Below, in pieces: positions 1 to 12,566 of a stretch of DNA of 64,000 bases. The position numbers and the translations under genes were made by a program. Each line of letters opens with the position of its first letter. Within the stretch, counting starts at the first letter, position 1. Under the pieces are notes generated by a model, which did not search any database, had not been told where the DNA came from, and worked only from the letters and a program-made list of their open reading frames with translations. The stretch comes from Bugula neritina (taxonomy: Eukaryota; Bryozoa; Gymnolaemata; Cheilostomatida; Bugulidae), in contig OZ037769.1 of NCBI GenBank assembly GCA_964035545.1, positions 7,749,929-7,813,928 of the forward strand, written 5' to 3'.

Positions 1-29
1 GGATATTTCTGTACAATGCATGCGAACTG

Positions 30-363
30 AAAATTTGCACCACAAGTAAAAAAAGGTGTACACTGTACACTAATTCATACGTGCTGAGAATGCTGAGCGA
101 CAAGTGCGAATATTTTCTGTTCTCGTTACCTAATTGACTGGTAGTTATTTTTTCTAATTTAGTGCTACATTCCACTAAATTGTGTTTTGTTGAAAGCGGG
201 TGAGATTTAAAAAAGAAAATTTAATTTAACCCTAACATGTAGCTATAGAAACAAGGCGAGCAGTAAAGTTAAACGCAAATATTATTTATAGTTAGTAGAT
301 TTTTGCTTTCACTGGCGGAACGTTGTACAGTGGACACCTTTTCCTACTTGTGGTGCAAATTTT
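30..363. mobile_element. MITE-like element with 39-bp terminal inverted repeats
   Basis: Bases 30-68 are nearly the reverse complement of bases 325-363. The shared outer motif is AAAATTTGCACCACAAGTA, followed by an A-rich run and GGTGT. The enclosed ~330 bp has no convincing coding sequence. Size and terminal inverted repeats fit a non-autonomous DNA transposon, but I see no clear target-site duplication and cannot assign a superfamily. Confidence 0.5.
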
Positions 364-389
364 ACGCACCGTGTGGCTCTACGCTTAGT

Positions 390-505
390 AAGGGTGGTCT
401 CCGTGCAGTACCCTACACTGTAATTAAGGAATGTTTTTTCAGACTTGTTTTACCATCAAATTCTGTCAATGCAGCAGGAGAAAATGAGTACACACAAGAG
501 AATGT
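390..505 (+). repeat. Dispersed repeat, copy 1
   Basis: This ~115-bp stretch recurs at about 3467-3590 in the same orientation. The shared core reads ACCCTACACTGTAATTAAGG, followed by a T-rich part and a GAGTACACACAA-type end, with roughly 20-25 % divergence by eye. It overlaps a short open frame that I regard as incidental. Identity unknown. Confidence 0.5.
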
Positions 506-1034
506 TAAAACTGAAAGTTAAAACAACCAACGATTAATTCTTTAGATGAAAAAACATTAGAGATGTCTCCAGATTTGAAATAAATTTGCCAATTTGGAAA
601 CGCAGTTATAGAAAAAACATAAATGATTTTTAAATTTTAGTGATTACAGTTAAATTTTTGTTATTTCATTAACTTTTTGTGGAAAACCCAGTCATTTCTA
701 AGTACCAAATGCACAGTTTATTATTCCGGGTAGAAAACTCCTTATTTCTATGTTAGATCTTACCTATTTATACCATGGCTAAACACACTTATATATTTGT
801 GAAGAAACTATAATTTATACTAACCCTAGATGTCAATAGCATTGTGGTGATTACGTGGTTTAATTCATATAGAAGTACTGGAAGTTCAAGGTTTTTTTTA
901 TAAATATAATGCTAAATTTTTCTCTCTTATTGTCTACTAAAATGAACTCTTTTTTCAAACTTTGACTGTTTCAAAGGAATTGTCTTTCCTAAGGAGTAGA
1001 TTAAAAGCCTTATATAAATCTCATTTATCTGTAG

Positions 1035-1485
1035 GTTTACATGCATCCACTTCTAGAAACTACAAGGAGACCGACATGAAGCAGGTAGCCGATTTCTTGA
1101 ATGAAGGTGTCGATATTGCAGTGGCAGCAAAAGGCAAAACAAGTAAGTGAATTCTAAGTAGTTTGATCAACAGTACAGAACCAAAGCGATGTTGACCTAA
1201 TTGGAAAATGTGATAATGAATTTACTAGTTTGCAGTTATTGTTAGATTTTGTGCTCATGTTTGTATTTTGCATTGTGGTGTGTAAGCAAAATGTTAATAA
1301 TTAAATTTTATTGGTGGAAATACTATCAGTTGTAGCTTTTTATTAATAATTCTATAGAAACACTGAAGGAGTTCAAGGAGTTTGTGTTGGAAGATGCCGA
1401 GACTCAGAGATCTATCAAAGATCTTAACTCCCGAGTTGTGAAATTTGCTTCAGGCTTCCACATGCCTGGCCGTGATGAATACTAG
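1035..1485 (+). CDS. SHMT: Serine hydroxymethyltransferase, C-terminal two exons (5' part outside window)
   Basis: SHMT is the PLP enzyme that interconverts serine and glycine while loading one-carbon units onto tetrahydrofolate. Two exons are visible: 1035-1142 and 1358-1485, joined across a GT..AG intron (donor GTAAGT, acceptor TATAG) with matching phase. The first encodes TSRNYKETDMKQVADFL, which matches the conserved family segment TSRGF/Y..xDFxxVADFI. The second ends SGFHMPGRDEY and a stop, the typical SHMT tail with its F.MPG motif. A polyadenylation signal AATAAA lies at 1657-1662. Exon 1035 begins mid-codon, so earlier exons must lie beyond the left edge or far upstream; I found none in 1-1034. 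Cytosolic and mitochondrial forms cannot be told apart from this piece. Confidence 0.9.
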
Positions 1486-1656
1486 TCTTTCTAACTGTTG
1501 CATAATTTCTTGTTAAGGTCATGATCTGTGCTACATGTTTCCTATTTTAGTACGTTATTTTTTAGGTATGTATACTCTTTTACTATTATATATTATCGGA
1601 TATAATCTACTTGATCAATGTTGAATAATTATAAGTTTTGTGTATTTTACTTGCTC

Positions 1657-1662
1657 AATAAA
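1657..1662 (+). terminator. Polyadenylation signal of SHMT
   Basis: Canonical AATAAA about 170 bases after the SHMT stop codon, in AT-rich 3' UTR. No competing signal lies closer to the stop. Confidence 0.6.
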
Positions 1663-3892
1663 ATGTAAGTTAAAAGTTGCAACATTTGTGATTTATACCG
1701 TTTTGAGCAAACCCAGTTTTATACAAAAGTTCTACTAAAAGCATATTTCTTGTTTTATTATATCTAGTTACTGCTACTCTGATGACTAAAGCTTCGTTTA
1801 AAATAAAAATACTTATAGTTGAAATACAACAGAAAGCTATATATGCTGCCTAGTATTATTGTGCACTCTGTTTTCATCACTGAATATAGTACAGATGTAA
1901 TGGTAAAGGTTTGATCGTGGTCAGAGATAAAACCTTCGGTTTAAAATCTTTAAATAAATCACTTGAAATAAAAACAGGAAATACTTAAATAATATGAGCA
2001 TAGCTTAAACTTGGCTTCTTGGAGTCGTTAATATTTGCCATTTTAGAAAATTTAGTGAGAAAATATGAATTATATTTGAAATAAATGTGATTTGCCTTAA
2101 AATATTACAAATATAAAAACATGGAGTATTTAAACAGAATGGCCACAAAAATATGATTATCTAAAAATTTACGGCAAGAAATTAAGAAGTCTAAAGGTGT
2201 ATAAGTATCTTGAACGAATATTTGTAAAGTTGGCTGCAAGTGTTGTGAGGTATTAAAGCTTTAGAAACTATGCATGATGTGATTGGTACTTGGTAACACA
2301 TTGAAATGACATGATTTCACCAGTAAACCAGATTCAACATATGCAAACCAATCAAATGAAAGTGCAGATTCAAGGTTGAAAGCTTTTGGAATGTCTAGCT
2401 AGCTCTAGCAGACATGTATAGTATGAGAAGTTGTCTACTCTTGGAACAAAGCATTCACATTCTAAACCAAATATTATTACAAACCCATTTCTGTACTTAT
2501 GAAATAAATTGCACATGAGATTATAGCACTGCAATCAGATATCAAACATTTGACACCCAAGACTAAAATTTGTGTACACAGATTCTCCTCCCTAAGTTTA
2601 AATATATGAAATATGTTAGATAAAGTGTTTTAAGATGGTTTATTTCATTACAGCACATGTTATCAGGTATATTGAGAAGTATTTTACAATGAAATGTAAT
2701 GTAATCTCATTATTTTATTGATCAAGCTGACTTTTCAAAATTTCAAATGCTTTTCAATGTAAAAACTCGGCAGTAAAATAATATTGAAAAAAAAATTAAA
2801 TTATTGGTGTTTTCGGTGTTGTTCATCAAAGAGTAATTTTATTAGGTGTGCGTCTAAAGAAAAACAGACTTACAAATGTGAACAATTTTGATGCATAAAT
2901 ACTAAAAAAAAGATATATGTAAATACAGCTGATGGTTGTAAAGAAAAACAAGATTCATTAAATTATGATGTAAGACATGTAAAATTATGGATATAGCATA
3001 GAGATTATAAACTTCCATTATGGTATCAATTAAATTATGACATACTTGTGTCTTGTATTGGGAACTAGTTTGCTAGTCAATAAAAACTCGACTGACTGAC
3101 TAGAAAATAATAACTGATAATAGTGCGACCTATTACTCAACCACATAATAAAGAAAGAGTGGGACAACACTTGGTTATATGTGGAATGTATTGAACAGAG
3201 GAGAGGAATGAGGAAAGGACAGCTAAAGCTGCAGCTCATATACATTATATGCCAAGATAGCACAACACAAAACTTGCAGCATGCTGTCAGTTACGTCACA
3301 CAAATTTATGTAGCTTAATATACTATATGATGAAGTAGACTAGAAAATGTGCATGTAGGACACTAAGAGTACATGTCATGCACAGGACAAGAAATTCTAA
3401 CGAATATAACACAATGGCTACCATGCACCATGTTGACTGAGTATCCATATTATTAGCAGCAGTTAGTAGGGGTAGTCTATGTACCATACCCTACACTGTA
3501 ATTAAGGCATACTATACCAGATTTGTTTTTTCATCAAACTCTACCAACACAGGAGGAGAACATGAGTACACACAATAAGGAAGTAAATTGAATGAATAAT
3601 ACAACCACTTCGAAAAAAACAAAACATCAACCAGGGTTTAGTTTCAGCATTTATTGAAACAATCATAAAATTGAATACATGAATGTACAAAATAAAATCT
3701 GAGATCTCCATTCTGGTATCATCCAACAAATATCAACATCTACCATGCAACAAGACCTTGCTGCTCAGAAATCAGTTTAAATAAATATTATATATTATAT
3801 TTCTACACAATGAATGTGTAACATCAATTGCCTATGTTGACTGAGTGTGAGTTAGTTGTACAGATTATACACTGTCTAGTAGACTAACAGAA
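1663..3892. other. Intergenic, no gene seen
   Basis: AT-rich sequence between the SHMT 3' end and the SLC35B1 3' end, which are convergent. Short open frames here have no recognisable protein features. The only structure noticed is the second copy of the dispersed repeat at 3467-3590. Confidence 0.6.
3467..3590 (+). repeat. Dispersed repeat, copy 2
   Basis: Second copy of the ~115-bp repeat seen at 390-505, same strand, sharing the core ACCCTACACTGTAATTAAGG. Copies in both flanks of the SHMT 3' end suggest an old transposable-element fragment. Confidence 0.5.
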
Positions 3893-6800
3893 CTATGGTC
3901 GGTGGACTTTACCTCCGTTAGCTAAAGGTCTACTGCCATCTCCCCCTGCAGCTGAAGGTTCTTGTTTAATTTCTTTACCATACACAGTGTCAAACCCTAG
4001 CCCCAGAAACACGCACACAGTACCGACCCATTGTCGGGATGAGAAGGCATTTCCAAAGAGTAAAACCGAGAGTATCACAGTGAAGAATTTCCTAGATGTG
4101 GTGGCGATGGAACAGGCGAGTGGCCCGAAGTTAGCTATCACCAGGAATATGAAAAACTGAAATTAAAGAAAATATAAATTATTGTTATAATTCATAAACA
4201 ATAAACAGAATAGAAAATTGACATTTACAGATACAATAATTGCCACCATTTATTTGGTTATCACATTGGATGGCCCAGAGATAGTCGCATCTGACCATAT
4301 ATTCAACAATGCTGAACACTGTACTAGAACTAACTAAGGTGCAGTCACAAATATGCTAAACTTGGAAGTGGCTGATTGCCTTGAATGCAGATGCCTATTA
4401 AAAACTCATTAAGTAAAAATTATTAGGTAAACAGTTTCACAATAATTAGCAAAATTACAACTCAATCAATATCTGATGACAACTGAAGAGCAACAAAAAT
4501 GTATCATAATATCGTATTAGACAAGAAATGTTACATTCTTTTAAAGATTGCTAAAATAGCAATAAAAGCTACACAGTTTTAGCCTTTTGCTTTGTAAGCT
4601 GTAACTACTACAAACTAAACACCCTGGCCATAAGTTCCGTTCTACATATTTTAAAAAATCAACAATAGGAATTCCATTAAACATTATCAAATAAGAAGTA
4701 GCATTAAAAATATAGTAGATTATAACTTTACCTGTCCCAGAGCGCTTAATAAGCCGAACAAAAGAATGTTTGTGAAGACGTGGGGGTTTCTGTTGGCAAA
4801 GGAAATAAAGGCAGAGAATTCACCAAAAGCCATGAGTATACCCAACCATAAGACAGACCACATGTTCATCTTGAGCATCATGTCATAGGATTTGGTGCTG
4901 TGGGCCGCTCTCATTCTGGACTGTATCATTCCAGTGGTGCCATCCAGGAGCAGAGACACTACCTGCAAGACTCAGTCATTCTAACCAACTGTCATCACTC
5001 ACATCAATAGCAAATAGTCTGAGACAAGAAAACGCTGGTGGCCTTAACGTGTCATGGAGAGAAATACATAATTCTGATGCTGATTTATATGACTAGCTTC
5101 TTTTCAATGAATAAACTCATGCAGACCATTATTATATTGATTTTGGTGAATGTGCCAAAAAACATTCAATATTCAGATGTGTTTTAATGTCACTATATCA
5201 AATCGCCATCTAGAAAGGGGCTAATCACAGTGAACACTAAACTATACTTCATTAAACCTCTAATGGGCTAACAGCTCAAACTAAACTAGATTTCTCTAAA
5301 GCCTTGATGGACTAACAGGAGTGAGAACTAAACAACATATTTTTCAATCCTCCAGTAAGGAATATAAATTTTCAATTTAATATTACTTCTGCTGTTGGAA
5401 TTGTACTGATTGATATAATTTTGGTTATTAATAAATAGATGTTAGAAAACCTTTTAATAACTGAAACTAACTGCTATGTAATTTTGGCTATAACTTTTTG
5501 CCATAAAAGACCGAAAAGTTCTTGCAAGATTAATTGTATGAACACCAAAGGACCCGTATAAATTATTATTGAGTTAATTAAAGTAACACATCCTGTTCTC
5601 ATTACACAGACAGGGTCTTGTCTTACCAATAACAGTTCACCGACACCAAATGAGCGGTCATCATCTACTCCTTTGGCAGCTTTGGAATCTTTATAGACGA
5701 CGAGGGCAACTCCCAATGAGATCAATACGACACAGAAATACTTTGCTAGAGGATACTTTTTATGAGCGAAAAGTACGCCCATCAGCATAACTGGAATTGG
5801 TTTTGCTGATTTACCCAAAACCTGTAAAATATTGAAAAAGAATTATTCTTTATATAAATTATTGCTGACAGAATAGTTTTTCAACAATTGAATTTCAGTT
5901 AACTTCAATTTAAAACTTTCTTTTAAAAAACATATCTGTTTAGAAAGCAGTTTAAAGAATATAATAGAAAATATTTAAACTAGGAAAATTGAGAGCACCA
6001 TACATGAAATTGATACACAAATTCTGCTTATAAACAAACATAATATATATGGTTAATCTGTAATCATGCATGACACTCTCCCACATGAACACATCCCTTA
6101 CACACATTACTAGAAATTAAAGCACAATATGTATAACTAACAGTATATAAATAGGTTTTTTGATTGTAGACTGTGTACCTGAGTAGGATAGGATACCCAT
6201 TGAAGGGCTTTATTACTAGCTAGCATGGCTCCAAGGTAGGAGATGGCACACACAGCATATAGTAGATTGGTTGTGGTGTCAACCTCATCTTTTTTAGCCA
6301 TAAATCTACGAACTTGAAAGTGAATGGGAGATATAAAAACAAAGCTCAGATATAATTAAAAAACAAATGTTACTAGTGCTAGAATGACTGGTCACGAAAT
6401 AGAGCATAGTACAGATAATAGCTAGGAAAGACAACTCACCACTCAATGCAAACAAACTGTTGATGATACACTGTATAAACACAAGAGATAAGGAAAAGGT
6501 AAATTTCTGCTTTGAACCATCTTCATTCACGTAATCGCCACGAGTACTAAAAACAACCAGTACAATATTAGCCATCAGTTACTATCCAGAGTCTATTAGA
6601 TGATGATGTAATGGGCTCAGCAACATCCCTTGCTAAACTTGATAGAATTAATAGGTTATTAAAAAGTAAATTACTTACTATATAATAGAGACAGACCTTA
6701 TTTGTTGCAAAGATAAAATACCCCTAACACTAAGTCAATGCGAACACTATGCATATGCGACTACTTAATTTGCATAGATGTGTACACACATACACAATTA

Positions 6801-7350
6801 TACTACATATTAGTAAAACTACATAACACAATGACAGAATCGAGAAGTCACTATCTCAACACTTTACAGCGACTGCAAAAGATGATCAAATCAATTAATG
6901 GAGTCTAACACACACTTCCTCTCAAATAAACAGACTCTGGCTTACTACTAGTACAAGTCCAGCTATAAAGTATAACTTATTAATAATAATAATAAAAATA
7001 GTCATACAATGCTTGCAGCAAATTCAACAATAATGCTAATACTATTACACATAATACCAAGTCTAATACTAATAGTAATGGTAATAGTTATAGTGATACA
7101 CAGTACGCCTATCACCGATAGTCGTACTCTGTGATACTCATAATGAGCCTTCTTCTAGGAGAAGTAGCACTACCAGTTATACTTGTAGTAGTACTAGTAG
7201 TGCTACTACTAGTAGCAGTGCAACAATCAAGTGATCATATTCATATTGATATTTGAGCTATACTTACATTTTTTCTTGGAGAATGCCATAAAACATATAA
7301 CAGACAAAAATTCCTCCAGCATACAGAAGAAACTTTCCTCTGTTCAGCAT
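3893..7350 (-). CDS. SLC35B1: SLC35B1-type ER nucleotide(-sugar) transporter, complete, six exons
   Basis: The SLC35B1 family sits in the ER membrane and exchanges ATP/ADP or moves nucleotide sugars. Exons on the minus strand in order: 7268-7350, 6440-6546, 6179-6312, 5627-5821, 4732-4962, 3893-4156. All junctions are GT..AG and phases join, giving 337 residues (human is about 322). Recognisable segments: start [18 protein letters not shown] with FYGILQEK, then [102 protein letters not shown] and [13 protein letters not shown]. These are hydrophobic helices of a ten-TM drug/metabolite transporter fold. The tail ends GGKVHRP and lacks the lysine-based ER-retrieval signal of vertebrate homologues. 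The start codon is the first Met of the only exon that can supply the N-terminal helix. Confidence 0.93.
7000..7215. repeat. Cryptic trinucleotide-like simple repeat in SLC35B1 intron 1
   Basis: A run of variant triplets (AATA, TAGTAA, ACTATT) ends in a strongly self-complementary stretch around 7170-7215 made of AGTAGT / ACTACT blocks. It lies between SLC35B1 exons 1 and 2. No coding potential. Confidence 0.5.
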
Positions 7351-8929
7351 TATGATTATGACCAGAACCTAGGAATCAGTCTATCAATTATACAAAAACA
7401 CCGATTCCTCAAAGTCAATTTACTGTATTATTGAGTGTATTAGACTCAGTAGGAGTATGTGAGCGTAAGACACCGACTCTGAGAGTGAGTGGGCCACTGA
7501 CAATGGAATTGAATATGATTATGAGTGCAACTGTAATAGAAATGTAATTACAACCATGGTGATGATAATTTTTTTTAGTATTTGTAGTAAGACTAAGGGT
7601 GAAAAATCTAAACCTGAAGACTGAATTCTGACGCTAGCATGCCGATAATCGATGTGGCATTATTTGAATGGAGTATACTACTAACCCTCGAAACTTTACA
7701 TGTAATTTTAATCTAATATAGGAGAAGTGCGCAAGAGACACGAATTTTGTTTCAACAAAGTAAGTGCCATGACTAAACACTGGTCCCGAGTTTAGGCTAC
7801 AAAATTTTTTAGAAGGAGCACTAAGTTGCTGGTCACCAAGTGCAGTAATATGAGAATTGCAGTTTGGGGCTGGTGATTCAGAGTTTCAATTTAAACGCCC
7901 CACTCAAACTACTGCACTCAGTAACTAACAATTTGGTGCTGCTTCTAACTATTTCCTCGTAGCATCAACAGTTCACAAACAAAAGTTGTTGGGAAATGAC
8001 AACAATGTAAACCTGAATGATCTGAACATTATATTCGTGGCTTTTTAAGTTTATTTGCAATTGGTTAATTAAAATGGCATTTCTAGCATCAAGAAGTGCA
8101 AGGTTGCTTTACCACGTTTACGGGCACTAACAGTAAATGAGTAATTCACATTCACATTGTGATTGTAATTCACTAATTCAAATTGTTAATGTAAAACTTC
8201 AGGTTAAACTTTTTCACTTTAACTTAAACTTAAAGTGGATGTTTATAATTATGTTATTGTTGAACTTTAGGTCTATCACAGTGGTTAACAATAAGTTAAT
8301 AGAAATTTTAATGTTTTGAGTTATTCTCAGTCATACTTATTATGATAATCATAAGGTCATGTCTGATACTAACTCTTCTAACTCCCAATGCTGAAAGCCA
8401 AAGCTAACCACCGAATTGAAACTGTTCTAAAAATAGGAACGCCAACGGTAACATGGAACATAATGATTAACTTGAAGTGATAATCATAATCGTAATGAAC
8501 ACCTCATCGACCAGCCCACTACATCAGTTACCACCAGGTCCCAGTCAAATGGCATGCTCACCACTTTTAGGACTAACACCTCACTATTTCATGCCAGCTT
8601 CCTACCCAGAACAATACGTGATATGAAAATAACATCAAATGCTGCTCACAGACAGGCCTTATAAGGCCCTGTACTGGCACCAAAGTCTTAAAACAGAACT
8701 GCACTCATGTGATAAAAGTATAAACTACATTTAATAATTCTGTTCACCAAACGAGGCACGTCGCTTACACTAATCTAGTGGTCTAACGTGATTGCATCTT
8801 CAAGTAAGTCAAGTAAGTCAAGTAAGCTAATTACAACCTGCAGGTACTATCACTATGACTATTACTATTAGTATTTACTATGCATTTGACTTACTAATAG
8901 TAATAGACATAGTGTAGTGAACTGTGTGT
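7351..8929. other. Intergenic, no gene seen
   Basis: Sequence upstream of SLC35B1, holding its presumed promoter and short low-complexity runs (for example AAGTAAGTC repeats at about 8799-8828 and TAGTAATAG-type repeats at 8860-8930). No supportable coding region. Confidence 0.5.
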
Positions 8930-9342
8930 ATGGGTGCATTGTTATTATGTTAGTTAGTATTTAGTCAGTTTGCATAATTGTTTTATCTGTTCTTTTGTGA
9001 ATCCGACTTTGACCGGGTCGGACACCCCGAAAGTGTTCGGAATGTCCGATTCGTAAGGATTCAGGTGCTTGATTTCATCCGATTCAGATGCAGATTCTAA
9101 ACTGGGCATCTGAATTCGGCCTGAAGCCAGACCAGGGATTCGAAGATAGTATATATAAGTGCGAGCCTGCCAGTCTAAAGTCAGTACAAGACTGGAGCTC
9201 TACTGAACCACTTCTACTTTTGATCATCAATACTACTTGTGCGAGACACGCCTGGGTCTCTTTTACAGCAGGCATTTTAACAAAGTGTGTTTAACTCGCA
9301 ACCTGACTTCTTTCTTATTAACAACCTAGAAAAATTATCACA
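8930..9342 (+). repeat. LTR of a decayed LTR retrotransposon (Gypsy-like)
   Basis: The right edge is well defined: the sequence ends in CA at 9342 and is followed at once by a primer-binding site. A TATA box (TATATAAG) lies at about 9151-9160. Upstream of it, 9000-9085 holds five copies of TCCGA/TCGGA in both orientations. The left edge is uncertain (TG candidates near 8930-8950). No matching 3' LTR was found in the window, so the element is broken. Confidence 0.6.
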
Positions 9343-9360
9343 TTGGTGGCAGCGGTTAGA
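9343..9360 (+). other. Primer-binding site
   Basis: TTGGTGGCAGCGG starts directly after the LTR end. A TGG-starting sequence there is the expected complement of a tRNA 3' CCA end used to prime reverse transcription. The tRNA species was not determined. Confidence 0.55.
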
Positions 9361-9406
9361 TTGTTCTTGGGACCATCACTAATGCTCTGTTAAGAGAGAG
9401 GGCAGG

Positions 9407-9645
9407 ATGGCCACAGCAAGAGAAGGAGTGCCAGGCGACAGAGGAGGGCCAGAAGGGAAATTACTCATCATGGAAGCTCTAGTCCTGGCTCTCTGAGAAT
9501 TGCGTGCGGCAGGACAGGCTCCACCTCGAAAAAGTTTCCACCTCAAGCCTCCAGTCTTCGATGGAGAGAGTGGCGTAGAACAGCTTGTCATAGAATTTCA
9601 CGACGAAGCCACCATCGCCAAGTGGCCAGCACCGATGTCATAGTT
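9407..9645 (+). pseudogene. Gag N-terminal fragment of LTR retrotransposon
   Basis: Downstream of the primer-binding site a frame starts with ATG at 9407 (MATAREGVPGDRGGPEGK). It has an in-frame TGA near 9495, then continues with a segment around PPVFDGESGVEQLVIEFHDE, which resembles the start of Gypsy-type gag (..F.G......F). Coding signal stops at about 9645 where AT-rich DNA begins, so the element is truncated after the first ~80 codons. No pol was found. Confidence 0.45.
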
Positions 9646-10560
9646 TTTTTATTAGGATATGTATTGGAAAACACTCTGTAATCATAGTTATAGATATGAA
9701 CTCAGATACTTCTATTTGCTTCAGTGCTAAGTACATCCCTGCTGCACTGCTGCTGTCTGCCATTTATATAACTGACTGGTCATCTAGTGACTACAGCTGC
9801 CATTGTTTGCCAGGACTGGTCATAACACAAAAATAAGGTTTATAGCTCAGTTAAACAACTCAATCCTGCATTTTCTAATAACCAACAAATAACCACATAC
9901 TATAAAAAAACTTTACAAAAGTTAAACATGTACAGCTATTTGAATATTTATTTCTTAACAATTCGGATTTTAACAAATTTTAACATCTGTATGAATCTGC
10001 TTTTAATAACTAGGTTAAATGGTGTACTATCATAGGTGACTCTTGATTAAAAACCATGCAACACATTTTTTGAAAAGGTCTTTTGAATTCATTGTTACCT
10101 TATCATTATGAATATCTAATATTTGATCATCCTTTGAAGTTATTTTTATGTGATCTAACTTTACAAACCTGCAGTTATTCTAGTGAAGCCTTAGTTATTT
10201 TATCATGGGAAGTGTGTTAAATAACAAAAACATGTGTCAAACCAAAAAAAAAATAGAAGTTCAAGGTAAAATTTAAGTTTTTTTTATTTTTCGTTATAAT
10301 TTATTTATAGCCAATAAAGACTAACTTTCAATACTAGATTGATGCTTGTAGATCTGATGTAGATCTGTTTTATAGGCTATTTTCGTATCGATAATATCTT
10401 TGAGTTACACATTTAGCCTGCTAGACCAGTTCATGTTTCAATAGTTGAGCAGCAAGCCAAGCATGTCTATTGTGCTCAAGTTTATGAGTTAATGGATGGG
10501 TGCAATACATGGTAATATTGTGTTTAATTTAGAATTGGCCTCCATTTACAGTAGCATTTG
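9646..10560. other. Intergenic, no gene seen
   Basis: AT-rich sequence between the truncated LTR element and the rolling-stone-like gene. It probably contains the promoter and 5' UTR of the latter. No coding region could be supported. Confidence 0.5.
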
Positions 10561-11710
10561 ATGGCATTGCTAACAACTATCAAGTCCAGTTATGGCGGAT
10601 TCAAGTATCAATCTGATGCTATGTTTTATAACTCTGGGGTAAGTGCAGTAATTGTCTTTTTATATTCAGTGTATATTGTAAGCAAAAGCCAAATTTGTCT
10701 CTCGTTGAAACATGTGTTTTACTTGCAATTTTGCTTTAGAAAGTTAGAGTCACTGTTTTTTATAATGGAAATTGCTGAAAAATAATATGTATTTTGGTGT
10801 TTGTGAATATCGCTAGCAAAGCCTGCAGCTGATTATTAAAAGTTGTTTTATCGCTTAATTTACAACTTGGTTGGTATCAGTTCCATTTCTATCTGTGATG
10901 GCAGTTATGTAAGAAATGTAGGTGAACATTCTACGTTTAGATGGACATCCTAACATCTCTTCTGTGTTGTTGTAGTTCTGTGTGTCTTCCCGATCCCTAC
11001 TCTACTTCAGAGTATTTGCGTCCATCTTTCACTGGCTAATACTAATAATAAGGATATTAGAAGATGAAAGATTGTCAGCATTCTGTTATCTCACTAACAT
11101 TGTGTATCTTTGCTGTGCACTATACTACACAGTGGCGACACACAACACTATCAACCAGCCAGACAGGCTAATACCCCTCTACCACAAGTTAATACCTAGC
11201 TCTCAGGTATTTCGGATGGACAAGGTGTGTTATGAAGAGAAAGGTAGCAGCGTTGTACAGTTCTCATGTGTGTTGCAATGGCTGCTACATTCTCTAGTAC
11301 TCAACATGAGTATTCTTGTATCCGTTATGTACTTCCTTCTTATATACAATCCTATGACAGATGTGTTAGGCCTTACCAATATCTCACGGCATATTTTAAA
11401 TTCAGTTTTTATACTTATAGAATTTACTTTCAACTCAATTGCAGTCAAATTTGTACATATTATATATGGTTTAGTACTTTCTGCACTATACACGGTTTTT
11501 ACAGTATTATTTTACTATATACAATCACCTCCAGAAAACTATATTTATAAAATTGTTAATTGGGATGATCCTTTAAAAACTGGCACACTTGTTGGAATTT
11601 TGATTATATTTGCCATTGTGCTGAAAGCATTACTTGTGATTGCATCTAGATTAAAATTTAGATTTTTGATTCCATCCAGAGATACTTCTGAACAAACATT
11701 CCTAGTTTAG
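10561..11710 (+). CDS. Rolling-stone-like multi-pass membrane protein, two exons
   Basis: Two exons, 10561-10638 and 10976-11710, joined in phase 0 (donor GTAAGT, acceptor TGTAG), give 270 residues. The start ATG follows an in-frame TAG at 10552, so it is likely genuine. Several hydrophobic segments are visible (FASIFHWLILIIRIL, YLTNIVYLCCALYYTV, LHSLVLNMSILVSVMYFLL, a stretch at 11380-11480, GTLVGILIIFAIVLKALL). The order resembles the rolling stone family of plasma-membrane proteins linked to myoblast fusion in Drosophila: a YLTN block after the first helix, and a V(N/D)W..P motif (IVNWDDPLKTG) before the last. I recognise the family from these motifs and topology only, so function in this animal is not implied. 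The gene is convergent with the Tudor gene. Confidence 0.7.
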
Positions 11711-11894
11711 CTATTTTTGCCAGTACTTTTCTAGTGTTTTTATCAACCATTATTTATTTTTATTATAATGAACTCTCACTCATGCATTATTTTTGTGTGA
11801 AAGTTGATGTTTTGGTCAATATTTATTTGTCTCAAATCTCTTTCTCTAGTGTGCTTTTCCCTACCAAGACATGTAAATCTTGGATGGCCTGATG

Positions 11895-11900
11895 AATAAA
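11895..11900 (+). terminator. Polyadenylation signal of rolling-stone-like gene
   Basis: AATAAA about 185 bases after the stop codon, followed by a T-rich stretch. Confidence 0.55.
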
Positions 11901-12566
11901 AAGTTTATTATTACTATTTCTGGCATTTTTGTTGATGTAGTACTTTGTCTAAAGTGGATAACTCCAATAAATTTCTTCACACTTTCTGTAAAAATTAATA
12001 ACTACTATGTATGCAGTATAGGTAGGCTTATTGAGCGTATAACCATCATCTCCCCCTAACTTTAGTCAACTGATCAACTATGATCTGTAAGACATTGATT
12101 TCTCTGCAACTAAACTAATTTATAACTACAGGGACCTGGTATTTCTCTGTGTAAAGAGACCAAATTAATCTTAATCTTGTGTAGATTCTAGGATGCAAAA
12201 AGCAAACGATCTTTAATATTATGTGTTTTATTTATAGGTGAAGAAAAAAACTCTACAAAGCTTATTAATATGTACATATTATACATAAAAACAAGTTTCA
12301 CAGAAACTAATTATGCTGTCACAGCACCAATGAAATCTTAATAATAAAATATAGGCTACATCTTAGCACACTTTTAGTTGAACACAAATAAAAAAAAGTT
12401 TTTCTAACAAATTTATAGCAGTTTGTGATTCTATAACTATCCAATAGAGAATACTACAAAAACACTGTTTTGTACAGAAACTATCTGAATACTATGGAAA
12501 CTTGTGTGTAGTGTGGAAAAAAAAGAATGGTACTAAGAAATATATTGAATTTTGAGCAAAGTAAAT

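Noticed and set aside
11230-11550. Two overlapping frames of about 90 codons within the rolling-stone-like gene
   Set aside because: Shadows of the conserved membrane-protein frame.
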